A DNA stretch of 64,000 nucleotides. Origin: DRPG01 sp964655065 (lineage in GTDB: Bacteria; Myxococcota_A; UBA796; GCA-2862545). Both the position numbers and the translations under genes were made by a program. The stretch is taken from the NCBI GenBank assembly GCA_964655065.1, contig CAZZLC010000023.1:1-64000 (forward strand), read 5' to 3'. Below are positions 9,347 through 20,626 of the stretch, piece after piece; the first letter of the stretch is position 1, and the number at the start of each line of letters is the position of its first letter. Under the pieces are notes generated by a model that was not told where the DNA came from, made no database searches, and saw nothing but the letters and a program-made list of their open reading frames with translations.

Positions 9347-10540
9347 ATGGACGTGTACGAGGTGCTGCAGCAGCGCGGCTTCCTCCAGGACTGCACCCAC
9401 CCCGACGAAGTGCGGGCGGCACTCAGCGAAGGTCCCGTCACGATGTACACGGGCTTCGATCCGACCTCGACCTCGCTGCACGTGGGCAGCCTCCTGCAGC
9501 TCATGGCGATGTCGTGGTTCCAGCGCGCCGGCCACCGCGTCATTGCGCTCGTCGGCGGCGGCACGGCGCGGGTGGGCGACCCGACGGGCAAGACCGAGCT
9601 CCGGCAGATGCTCACCGACGAGCAGATCGCGTCGAACTCCGAGGGCCTGCGCCGTCAGATGTCCCACTTCCTCGAGCTCGACGGCGAGCGGGGGCTGCTC
9701 GTGGACAACGCGGACTGGTTGCTCGAGCTGCAGTACATCCCGTTCCTGCGCGAGATCGGTCGCCACTTCTCGGTCAACCGCATGCTCGCGGCCGAGGCCT
9801 ACAAGCAGCGGCTGGAGCGCGGGCTGTCGTTCATCGAGCTCAACTACCAGATCTTCCAGGCCTACGACTTTCTGGAGCTGAACCGCACGCACGGCTGTCG
9901 CCTGCAGATGGGTGGCAACGACCAGTGGGGCAACATCGTCGCCGGAGTCGACCTCGTGCGTCGGGTGGAGTCCACCGAGGTGTGGGGGCTCACCACCCCG
10001 CTCATCACCACCGCGACGGGGGCCAAGATGGGCAAGACCGCCGCGGGGGCGGTGTGGCTCGACGCCGAACGGTGCCCCGCCTTCGACTACTGGCAGTTCT
10101 GGTACAACACCCACGACGACGACGTGGGGCGCTTCCTGCGCATCTATACGTTCCTCGACCTCGACGAGATCGCGCGGCTCGAGTCGCTCGAGGGCAAGGA
10201 CATCCGCGACGCGAAGCGGGTGCTCGCCAACGAAGCCACCCGCCTGCTCCACGGCGACGACGAGGCGCGCAAGGCTGACGAGGCCGCGCGGGCCATGGCC
10301 GAGGGGGCCGCGGTCGACGCGATGCCCGAGTTCACCATCGGCGACGACTCCACCCTGGTGGGCGTGCTCGTCGGCTCGGGCATGGCGAAGTCCAAGAGCG
10401 AGGCCCGGCGACTCGTGGGTCAGGGGGGCGTGAAGCTCGATGGTGAGCGCCTCGACGACGTCGACCTGCCCATCGTTCCCTCCGAGGAGGGCTCCGTGCT
10501 GCGGGTGGGCAAGAAGCGGGCCGTCCGCGTCATCCGCTGA
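9347..10540 (+). CDS. tyrS: Tyrosyl-tRNA synthetase
   Basis: Charges tRNA-Tyr with tyrosine. 397 residues from ATG 9347 (GGAGGC upstream). The class I signature is HVGS in TSLHVGSLLQ, the tyrosine pocket region is visible in MGGNDQWGNIVAGVDL, and the second signature is KMGKT in GAKMGKTAAG. A C-terminal S4 RNA-binding domain (SEARRLVGQGGVKLDGERL) completes the enzyme. Its 3' end overlaps the end of argH on the other strand by 11 bases, with no room for a separate terminator. Confidence 0.97.
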   Translation: MDVYEVLQQRGFLQDCTHPDEVRAALSEGPVTMYTGFDPTSTSLHVGSLLQLMAMSWFQRAGHRVIALVGGGTARVGDPTGKTELRQMLTDEQIASNSEGLRRQMSHFLELDGERGLLVDNADWLLELQYIPFLREIGRHFSVNRMLAAEAYKQRLERGLSFIELNYQIFQAYDFLELNRTHGCRLQMGGNDQWGNIVAGVDLVRRVESTEVWGLTTPLITTATGAKMGKTAAGAVWLDAERCPAFDYWQFWYNTHDDDVGRFLRIYTFLDLDEIARLESLEGKDIRDAKRVLANEATRLLHGDDEARKADEAARAMAEGAAVDAMPEFTIGDDSTLVGVLVGSGMAKSKSEARRLVGQGGVKLDGERLDDVDLPIVPSEEGSVLRVGKKRAVRVIR

Positions 10541-11912
10541 CGGAACGCGTCCAGCTGCGGAGGTCGGCGACCTGCTCCTCGATCCTCGTGAAGGCGGTGC
10601 CGCCGAGCGAGGTGCGCCGCTCCGCCGCCGCAGCGGGATCGAGCCAACCGAGCACGTCGGCGTCGAGGGCCTCGTGGAACTGGCCGACCGTCTCGGCGGT
10701 GAGGCCAGAGAGATTGGTACCCTGCGCCTCGCACCACGCCACGACCCGCCCTGCGACCTGGTGGGCCTCCCGAAAAGGCACCCCGCGTGTGACGAGGAAG
10801 TCGGCGATCTCGGTGGCGAGAAGGAAGTCGCCCCTCAGCGCCTCGGTGTAGCGGTCGCGATTCACGGTGAGCGAGCGCCACACGTCAGCGGTGATGGTGA
10901 CGCAGCCCTGCGTGGTCTCGATCGCGTCGAAGAGGGCCTGCCGGTCCTCCTGGAGATCGCGGTTGTAGGCGAGGGGCAGTCCCTTCACGAGTACGTGCAG
11001 CGCCTGGAGGTGCCCGATCACCCGGGCGGCCTTGCCCCGCACGAGCTCGGGGGCATCGGGGTTGCGCTTCTGCGGCATGATCGACGAGCCGGTCGCATAG
11101 GCCTCCGACAGCCGCACGAACCCGAACTCCGACGACGACCAGAGCACGAGCTCCTCGGACTGACGCGACAGGTGGCTCATCACGAGCGCGCACGCCGATA
11201 CGGCCTCGATCTGGTGGTCCCGCGCGGCCACGGCGTCCATCGCATTGGGAACGGGCCTGGAGAACCCGAGCAGCTCGGCGGCGACCTGGCGGTCGATGGG
11301 GTGCGGTGTGCCCGCCATGGCCCCGGCTCCGAGCGGGCACTGGTCGAGGCGGCGCAGGACGTCGCCGAGTCGCTCGGCGTCGCGCCGGTGGGCCCAGGCG
11401 TGGGCGAGCAGGTGGTGGCCGAGCCAGATCGGCTGCCCTCGCTGCAGGTGGGTGAAGCCGGGCATCAGCGTCCGCCCGTCGGCCTCGATGCGGTCGAGCA
11501 ACGCCGCCACGAGGTCGACGACCGAGACGCGCAGCGACTGCAGTCGCGTCCGCATCCAGAGGCGCACGTCGGTCGCCACTTGATCGTTGCGGGACCGCGC
11601 CGTGTGCAGCCGCTGACCGACCGGACCCACGATCTCGGTGAGTCGGGCCTCCACTGCCATGTGGACGTCCTCCTGGGCGGGGTCGGGCACGAACGCTCCG
11701 CTCTGGAGCTCCTCCTCGACCTGGACCAGCCCATCGAGCAGGGTCTCGGCTTCCTCGTCGGTAAGCAAGCCGGCGCGCCGCAGCACCTCGACGTGGGCGC
11801 GGCTGCCGTCGAGATCCTCCGCCACCATGGGCAGGTCGACATCGAGGCTTTGTGAGAACGCGATCATCGTCTCGGCGGGCGATGACCCGAACCGTCCGTC
11901 CCACAGCGGCAT
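10530..11912 (-). CDS. argH: Argininosuccinate lyase
   Basis: Last step of arginine synthesis: argininosuccinate to arginine plus fumarate. 460 residues, the usual length. Conserved blocks are HTARSRNDQVATDVRLW, THLQRGQPI with the acid/base His, and the fumarase-superfamily signature GSSIMPQKRNPDAPELV on the catalytic Ser loop. ATG 11912 lies one base after the argG stop, so the two genes are translationally coupled in an argGH operon. It ends tail-to-tail over the last bases of tyrS. Confidence 0.97.
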   Translation of the reverse strand: MPLWDGRFGSSPAETMIAFSQSLDVDLPMVAEDLDGSRAHVEVLRRAGLLTDEEAETLLDGLVQVEEELQSGAFVPDPAQEDVHMAVEARLTEIVGPVGQRLHTARSRNDQVATDVRLWMRTRLQSLRVSVVDLVAALLDRIEADGRTLMPGFTHLQRGQPIWLGHHLLAHAWAHRRDAERLGDVLRRLDQCPLGAGAMAGTPHPIDRQVAAELLGFSRPVPNAMDAVAARDHQIEAVSACALVMSHLSRQSEELVLWSSSEFGFVRLSEAYATGSSIMPQKRNPDAPELVRGKAARVIGHLQALHVLVKGLPLAYNRDLQEDRQALFDAIETTQGCVTITADVWRSLTVNRDRYTEALRGDFLLATEIADFLVTRGVPFREAHQVAGRVVAWCEAQGTNLSGLTAETVGQFHEALDADVLGWLDPAAAAERRTSLGGTAFTRIEEQVADLRSWTRSVSG

Positions 11913-11913
11913 G

Positions 11914-13119
11914 TCAGCCCCCCTCGGTGTTCCTCCGCACCTGGCCCCAGGTGCGGTAGGGCAGCCCGTACAGCGCGAGGAAGCCCCTCGCCGCCTCGCG
12001 GTCGAACGTGTCCCCGTCGGAGTAGGTGGCGAGGCCGGCGTCGTACAGGGAGAACGGCGAGCGACGACCCGTCATGCGGACAGTGCCCGCCGACAGCCGG
12101 AGCCGGACGTCGCCGGTGACCCGCGCCTGTGTCGAGTCGACGAACGCCTGCAGAGCCTCGCGCAGCGGACCGAACCACTGCCCGTCGTAGACGACGTCGG
12201 CGAAGTCGGCGGCGATCTTCCGCTTGTAGTGCGAGGTGGCCCGGTCGAGGACCACGCGCTCGAGCTCGCGGTGAGCCAGGTGGAGCACCAGAGCGCCCGG
12301 GCCCTCGTAGACCTCGCGGCTCTTGAGCCCCACCACTCGGTTCTCCACCATGTCGATGCGACCCACGCCATAGTTGCCTGCGAGCTCGTTGAGGTGCTTC
12401 ACGAGCTGCACCGAGCCCATGGCCTCGCCATCGATCGCGATGGGCAGGCCGCTCTGGAACGACAGCGTGATCTCCAGGCTGCCTCGCGGGGCCTCCGAGG
12501 GGTCTTGCGTCATCCGCCACACGTCGGGCGGAGGCTCGGCCCAGAGGTCCTCCATCTCACCGCACTCGATGGCACAGCCCCACACGTTCTCGTCGATCGA
12601 GTACGGCTTCTCCTTGGTGATCGGGATGGGAATGCCGTGCTGCTCGGCGTAGGCCACCTCGAGCTCCCGGGTGACGAGGTCCCACTCGCGCAGCGGAGCG
12701 ACGATCCGGAGGTCGGGGGCCAGCGCCTGCGCGGCGACCTCGAAGCGCACCTGGTCGTTGCCCTTGGCGGTGCACCCGTGCGCGATGGCCGCGGCACCGT
12801 GCTCTCGCGCCACCTCGCACAGGCGCTTGGCGAGAAGGGGGCGGCCGAGCGCCGTGTGCATGGGGTAGAGCTGCTCGTAGAGGGCGCCCGCGCGGAGGGC
12901 CGGCCAGCAGTACTCCTCGACGAAGGTCCGCTGAAGGTCCTCGACGACCGCGATGGACGCCCCGGTGTTCAGCGCCTTCTGGCGGGTGGCCTCGAGGTCG
13001 GTCCCCGGTTGCCCGAGGTCGCCGGTGTAGGTGATGATCTCGGCGTTGTAGTGCTCCTTGAGCCACGGCACCATCACGGAGGTGTCAAGGCCTCCGGAGT
13101 AGGCGCACACGATCTTCAA
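11914..13119 (-). CDS. argG: Argininosuccinate synthase
   Basis: Joins citrulline and aspartate using ATP. The N-terminal N-type ATP pyrophosphatase P-loop reads AYSGGLDTS; further conserved parts are ARQKALNTGA-like, AHGCTAKGNDQVRFE and WGCAIECGEMED. I chose TTG 13119 because AGGAGG lies six bases upstream and the protein then begins directly with MKIVCAYSGGLDTS and has 401 residues; a GTG at 13140 in frame has no ribosome site. It is the first gene of the argGH pair. Confidence 0.97.
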   Translation of the reverse strand: MKIVCAYSGGLDTSVMVPWLKEHYNAEIITYTGDLGQPGTDLEATRQKALNTGASIAVVEDLQRTFVEEYCWPALRAGALYEQLYPMHTALGRPLLAKRLCEVAREHGAAAIAHGCTAKGNDQVRFEVAAQALAPDLRIVAPLREWDLVTRELEVAYAEQHGIPIPITKEKPYSIDENVWGCAIECGEMEDLWAEPPPDVWRMTQDPSEAPRGSLEITLSFQSGLPIAIDGEAMGSVQLVKHLNELAGNYGVGRIDMVENRVVGLKSREVYEGPGALVLHLAHRELERVVLDRATSHYKRKIAADFADVVYDGQWFGPLREALQAFVDSTQARVTGDVRLRLSAGTVRMTGRRSPFSLYDAGLATYSDGDTFDREAARGFLALYGLPYRTWGQVRRNTEGG

Positions 13120-13176
13120 AGCGGACCTCCTCGACGTCACGTCAATGCCCGTCCCTAACCGCCGCGTCGCCTGCGC

Positions 13177-14958
13177 TCACCACGTCTTGCCCGCCTTCAC
13201 GACGGCACGGAGCGGTACGTCGAGCGGGCCCACCCCCTCCATCACGCTGCGGACCACGTCGACCACGGCGTCGGCCGTGCGCGTCGCGGTCTCGACGAGG
13301 ACCTCGTCGTGGACCTGGAGGACGAGTCGGGCCGAGAGCGCGGCCAGGGCCGGAGCGAGCTCGACCATCGCGAGCTTGCAGAGGTCCGCTGCGGAACCCT
13401 GCACGGGGGTGTTGATCGCCTGGCGCTCCGCCCGGGAGCGGGTGGCGGGATCGCCAGCCCAGAGCTCGGGCAGGTACCGACGGCGGCCCGCCCAGGTGGT
13501 CACGTAGCCGTCGGCCTGGGCCCGGCGGAGCGTCTCGTCGCGCCACGCGCGCACGCCCGGGTGCAGCTCGAAGAACTGCTCGATCCAGGCTCTCGCCTCA
13601 CCCATCTTCACGCCGAGTTGCTTGGCGAGCGCCTTTGGGCCCTGGCCGTAGATGGTGGCGTAGTTGATCGCCTTGCCCGCCTCCCGCTGGGGAGCGGTGG
13701 GCTCCTCCACGCCGAAGAGGGCCCGGGCCGTGCGGCAGTGTAGATCCTCGCCGTCCAGAAGGGCCGATCGCAGCTCGTCGTCGCCCGAGAGGTGAGCGAG
13801 CACCGCGAGCTCCATCTGCACCCAGTCCCCCGAGACCAGCAGGTGGTCGTCCTCGGCCACGAAGGCAGACCGGATCTCACGGAACTCGGGATCGTGCAGG
13901 GGCGTGCGCTGTAGATCCGGGTCCGTCGTGTGCAGCCGGCCCGACACGGACAGCGTCGCGAGGAAGGTGGTGTGAATGCGGCCGTCGGCCTCCCGAACGG
14001 CGCGGGTAAGCACGTCGGTGTAGGTGTGCACCATCTGATCGACGGTCCGGAAGCGCTGAACGCGGGCCACGATCGGATGCTGACCCTTCAGCGCCTCGAG
14101 CACCTCGGCATCGACCGACGGCCCCCGCTTCGCCTGCTTGATCACGGGCAGGTCCAGATCGCCGAACAACACGTCGCCGAGCTGCTTGGGCGACGCCGGG
14201 TCGAAGGACCTGCCCGCGAGCTCCGCGATCTCCTTGCGCAGCGCGGCGCGCTCCGACTTCAGGCGCGCGCCGAGGGAGGCGATCGCCTGGCGTTCGACCC
14301 GCACCCCGGCGAGCTCCATGTCGGCGAGCACCAACGCGAGCGGGAGGTCGAGGGTCAGGAACCCGTCGATCTGATCCTCCGCCACGAGCCGCGGATGCAG
14401 GATCTGCCAGGCCGCCCCGATGGCATCGGCCTGCTGGCAGGCGAAGGCACCCGCTCGATCGACGGACAGGGACGCGAACGGCACCCGCGACTTGCCGGAC
14501 CCCACGATCGCCGAGGGCAGAGCAAGTCCGATCTGAAGGTATTCCCTCGCGATCTGGGCGAGCGTGTGGGGGACGATGCGCGACGGATCGAGGCGGTAGC
14601 TCGCCAGAGCTACGTCTCCTGCGACGCCTTCGAGGCGAAGTCCAATCTCGGCGAGCGCGACGTGGGATGCCTTCGCGTCGTGGAGGACCTTCCTCCACTG
14701 GGGGCTGGCGAGCCAGGATCGGAGCACCCCGATTCCGGCCGCTCCCAGTGCCTGGTCGGCCCCGAGAATGGGCACGTAGACCGCCCGGCCCACGCGGGGA
14801 GACAGCGCCACCCCCACGACGGCCGGAGCCTCGGGGGGCGCGCGGTCGATCAGGCAGAAGACGGCAACTGGCGACGCTTCCGTGCCCGCGCCTTCGTGCT
14901 CGATGGCCCCTCGGGCCATCGTCGGGCTGTCACAGACGAAGTACTCGCGGGCGGCCAC
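13177..14958 (-). CDS. polA: Family A DNA polymerase, Klenow-like and exonuclease-dead
   Basis: 593 residues corresponding to the large fragment of Pol I; the 5'-nuclease domain is absent. In the exonuclease-like region (about 1-200) the first motif (FDTET in E. coli) reads VFCLI and the second-motif Asp is replaced, so proofreading should be lost. The polymerase motifs are intact: motif A SGDWVQMEL (Asp 378), motif B REAGKAINYATIYG (Arg 425, Lys 429, Tyr 437) and motif C QVHDE (Asp 551, Glu 552). Tyr 433 sits where E. coli has Phe 762, as in T7 polymerase. GTG 14958 has no clear ribosome site, so the start is uncertain; the FKBP gene ends 9 bases upstream, suggesting coupling. A separate full-length PolA may exist elsewhere. 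Confidence 0.88.
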   Translation of the reverse strand: MAAREYFVCDSPTMARGAIEHEGAGTEASPVAVFCLIDRAPPEAPAVVGVALSPRVGRAVYVPILGADQALGAAGIGVLRSWLASPQWRKVLHDAKASHVALAEIGLRLEGVAGDVALASYRLDPSRIVPHTLAQIAREYLQIGLALPSAIVGSGKSRVPFASLSVDRAGAFACQQADAIGAAWQILHPRLVAEDQIDGFLTLDLPLALVLADMELAGVRVERQAIASLGARLKSERAALRKEIAELAGRSFDPASPKQLGDVLFGDLDLPVIKQAKRGPSVDAEVLEALKGQHPIVARVQRFRTVDQMVHTYTDVLTRAVREADGRIHTTFLATLSVSGRLHTTDPDLQRTPLHDPEFREIRSAFVAEDDHLLVSGDWVQMELAVLAHLSGDDELRSALLDGEDLHCRTARALFGVEEPTAPQREAGKAINYATIYGQGPKALAKQLGVKMGEARAWIEQFFELHPGVRAWRDETLRRAQADGYVTTWAGRRRYLPELWAGDPATRSRAERQAINTPVQGSAADLCKLAMVELAPALAALSARLVLQVHDEVLVETATRTADAVVDVVRSVMEGVGPLDVPLRAVVKAGKTW

Positions 14959-14967
14959 GAGGGACGG

Positions 14968-16224
<1,257 letters not shown>

Positions 16225-16275
16225 TCCTCCGGTCGATCTGGTCGCGCAGGGTAACATCCCGCCCGGGAGGACCCT

Positions 16276-17253
16276 TTGCCCATCACCCTGGTCTTGCTCT
16301 GGGGGTGCGGAAGCGTCGAGTCGCCTGAGCCTGCCGAGGATCCGGTACAGGCACCGCCACTCGTCCCCGTGCCCAAGCACGTCGTGCTCTTCGGAGCGAT
16401 TCCCGATGACCAATACGGCGACAAGCCGGCTCCCGAGGCCAAGGTGGCCTTGGGGCGCAAGCTCTTCTCGGACGTTCGGCTGTCGGGGGACGGAACACGG
16501 AGCTGCGCGACCTGCCACCCGCTGGACCGCTACGGGACGACTTCCTCGGGTGTCGGGGAGGTCGACGGCGCACGCAACCCGCCTTCGGTCTACAACGCGG
16601 GCCTGCAGTTCGCGCTCCACTGGGACGCCTCGGTCCCCAGCCTCGAAGCCCAGGCGCAGACCGCGCTCGTCGACGAGCGGCAGTCGGGGTTCGAGAACCC
16701 GAAGGCCGTGACGACGAAGCTCCAGGCGCTGACCGACTACGCGGAGCCCTTTGCGGCAGCATTCCCGGAGGCGCCGACCCGAATGTCCGCGGCGCAGGTC
16801 GGGCAGGCCCTCGCGGCGTTCGAGCGCTCGCTGACCACGCCCGGCAGCCGGCTGGACCGCTACCTCGGCGGCGACCGGGAAGCGCTCACCCCCGACGAGG
16901 TCGCCGGGTTCGACCGCTTCGTGAAGGTCGGGTGCAACAGCTGCCACTCGGGTGCGCTGTTCGGCGGCGGGCAGGTGCAGCGGCTCGGCGCCGTCAATCC
17001 CTGGGAGGTCGCGGACCCCGGGCGCGAGGCGATCACCGGCAAGGCCACGGACCGTCGACTGTTTCGCGTGCCGTCGCTGCGCAACGTGGCGGAGACCGGG
17101 CCCTGGCTTCACGATGGCTCGGTGACCGAGCTGCCCGAGATGGTCCGACGGATGGCCTGGCACCAGCTGGGCCGGGAGCTCGACGAGACCGAGGTGGCGG
17201 AGATCGTGGGGTTCCTCCGCACGCTGACCGGCGAGCTCCCTGCGACGCCCTGA
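16276..17253 (+). CDS. Di-haem cytochrome c peroxidase (CcpA/MauG family) lipoprotein
   Basis: 325 residues starting at TTG 16276 (GGGAGG upstream) with signal MPITLVLLWGCG ending in a lipobox. Two haem c sites are visible: CATCH (about residue 78) and CNSCH (about residue 220). ALGRKLFSDVRLSGDGTRSC and RRLFRVPSLRNVAETGPWLH are characteristic of bacterial di-haem peroxidases, which reduce hydrogen peroxide with electrons from small cytochromes or oxidise other substrates (MauG branch). It is probably anchored in the periplasm. TAACAT at 16252-16257 is a possible -10 box. Confidence 0.9.
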   Translation: MPITLVLLWGCGSVESPEPAEDPVQAPPLVPVPKHVVLFGAIPDDQYGDKPAPEAKVALGRKLFSDVRLSGDGTRSCATCHPLDRYGTTSSGVGEVDGARNPPSVYNAGLQFALHWDASVPSLEAQAQTALVDERQSGFENPKAVTTKLQALTDYAEPFAAAFPEAPTRMSAAQVGQALAAFERSLTTPGSRLDRYLGGDREALTPDEVAGFDRFVKVGCNSCHSGALFGGGQVQRLGAVNPWEVADPGREAITGKATDRRLFRVPSLRNVAETGPWLHDGSVTELPEMVRRMAWHQLGRELDETEVAEIVGFLRTLTGELPATP

Positions 17254-17340
17254 CGGTCCCTCGCATCCACCCCGGCGGCGACTGGGATAAGTCCCACGCG
17301 GCGAAGGCGGAGGGACGAGCGTCTCGCCGAGGATCGGACG

Positions 17341-18639
17341 ATGGGTACAGAGGCATGGTCGCTGGCTGCCACGCAACCGGGTTCGTCGATCGCCGGCTAC
17401 ACGGTCGGTGATCAGCTCGGCGAGGGCCCGCTCGCGGCAACCTGGCTGCTCCACGGGACCACGGGCCTTCCCGAGGCGGTCCTGCGCGTACTCCTCGTGC
17501 GCCGACCCGACTTTCAGGAGCGCTTCACGTCATCGGCGAAGCTGCTCGTGCGTCGCGCCCACGTCAACCTCGTTTCGCTGCGGGAGCTCGTCACCGTCGA
17601 CGGCCACGTCGGGGTGGTCACCGAGTACGTGAGCGGCGGAAACCTGGCGCGCTGGCTCACCGCGGAGCCGCGCACCACCAACCACGTGGTGCCGTTGTTC
17701 TACGAGATCGCGAGGGGGGTCGGTGCGGCGCACCACGCGGGGCTCCTCCACCGCAACCTCAAGCCCACCAAGATCCTCCTCACGCCGCATGGTCGCCCCA
17801 AGGTCGCGGGCTTCGCGCTCGGCAAGGTCGTGAACCCGGTGGGACCGGGGGTCACCGGGCTCGACGAGACCTTCGGCACCCCGCAGTACATGGCGCCCGA
17901 GCAGTTCCGGGGGGCCTCCGACGTCGACCATCGCAGCGACCTGTTCAGCCTCGGGTGCATCCTCTATCAGATGCTCACGGGACGTCGCCCGTTCGACAAC
18001 GCCGACGTGATGCTGCTCTACAAGCAGATCATGACCGGCGAGATGGAGCCGCTGCCTGCCACCACGCCGGCCGCGCTCGTGGGCATCGTGGCCGACCTGC
18101 TCGACCCCGACCCGGCGTTCCGGCCTCCCACCGCCGACGCCTTGCTGGAGCGCTTTCTCGAGGAGCGAGACCTTCGCCGGCTCCTTCCGCCCGATCTCGC
18201 GGAGCTCGGCACTGACCCCGACATCGTGTACGACCCGAACGCGACCGTGCCTCCGAGCCTCGTGCGAGGCGAGCGGCCGTCGTCCGGCCCTCCGGCGACC
18301 GACAGCGGGTCGGTGGCTCGGATCTCCCGTCGCTCGGGTGCCCCCTCGCTACCCCCGCCCCCCGCGAAGCGCTCGGCGTCGAGCGAGTTCGTGGTCGCGG
18401 AGGGCGTGGGAGGCACCCCGCGGGCCGCGGACCCGAGCGATTCGTCGTCGGCAGCGATTCCGCTCGAGTTCCCCGCCGATGGTCCGGGGTTCGGCGACGA
18501 ACCCAACTCGTTCTACGACCGTGTGGCCCTCGCGATCGAAGACAACTGGTGGTGGGTGCTCGTGGGGCTCGGCAGCCTCGCGTTCGCCATCGTCTCCGTG
18601 CTCTTCGCGATCGTCTACTTGTCGGTGGCCGCGCCCTGA
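17341..18639 (+). CDS. Ser/Thr kinase-fold pseudokinase with C-terminal membrane anchor
   Basis: 432 residues: kinase fold at about 20-275, a Ser/Pro-rich linker, and a membrane helix near the C-terminus (WWWVLVGLGSLAFAIVSVLF), giving a cytoplasmic domain anchored from its tail. The fold is clear (GEG glycine loop, YMAPEQF, SDLFSLGCILYQMLTGRRPF), but key residues are changed: the ATP-anchoring Lys of VAIK is Arg 49, the HRD Asp is Asn 139, the loop Asn is Lys 144 and DFG reads GFA at 157-159. Phosphotransfer is therefore unlikely; a scaffolding or sensing role is inferred. Its last 25 bases overlap the end of the convergent gene at 18615. Confidence 0.85.
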   Translation: MGTEAWSLAATQPGSSIAGYTVGDQLGEGPLAATWLLHGTTGLPEAVLRVLLVRRPDFQERFTSSAKLLVRRAHVNLVSLRELVTVDGHVGVVTEYVSGGNLARWLTAEPRTTNHVVPLFYEIARGVGAAHHAGLLHRNLKPTKILLTPHGRPKVAGFALGKVVNPVGPGVTGLDETFGTPQYMAPEQFRGASDVDHRSDLFSLGCILYQMLTGRRPFDNADVMLLYKQIMTGEMEPLPATTPAALVGIVADLLDPDPAFRPPTADALLERFLEERDLRRLLPPDLAELGTDPDIVYDPNATVPPSLVRGERPSSGPPATDSGSVARISRRSGAPSLPPPPAKRSASSEFVVAEGVGGTPRAADPSDSSSAAIPLEFPADGPGFGDEPNSFYDRVALAIEDNWWWVLVGLGSLAFAIVSVLFAIVYLSVAAP

Positions 18640-19057
18640 CCCGTCTCGTCGATCAGTCGATCGAGCTGCTCGCGGGTCATCGACCAGTCGCTCTCCTCGC
18701 GCTCCCCGCTGTCGTCGACCCGGGTGCGGTGGATGTCGGTGCGGTCGGGCTGCACGTCGATCTCGAAGTAGCGACGGTCCTCGTCGGGCCGGCCCCGGAG
18801 GATGGCGCCGCCGAGCTCTGGGGCGACCTCGACGGGCTCGACCGGGTCGGGTAGCGACCGCAGCCGCTCGGGGAGGGAGGCCGCCTCGCGCGGCACGTCG
18901 ACCGGCTCGTCGTGTCGGACACGGACGCGCTTGACCCGCACCCCGATGCGATCGACGTCGACCACGTCGACCTCGGCGGAGTGCCCGTCGCGGTCGACCT
19001 CGATGGTACCAGGGCCGTCGAGCTCGTTCAGGGCATCGTCGAGCTTGGGTTCGGAGC

Positions 19058-19061
<4 letters not shown>
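18615..19061 (-). CDS. Hypothetical acidic protein in the spoVR operon
   Basis: 148 residues, highly charged, with no membrane segment or recognisable domain. ATG 19061 overlaps the spoVR stop by four bases (ATGA), so it is the third gene of a yhbH-spoVR-x operon and is probably translated by coupling. Alternating short beta-like segments (GTIEVDRDG, DRIGVRVKRVRVRHDEPV, YFEIDVQPDRTDIH) suggest a small beta-rich fold. It may be an accessory to the SpoVR/YhbH stress system; that rests on position only. Confidence 0.7.
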
Positions 19062-20599
<1,538 letters not shown>

Positions 20600-20626
20600 T
20601 TCAACCTCCTCCGTGAAGGGCTGTGC

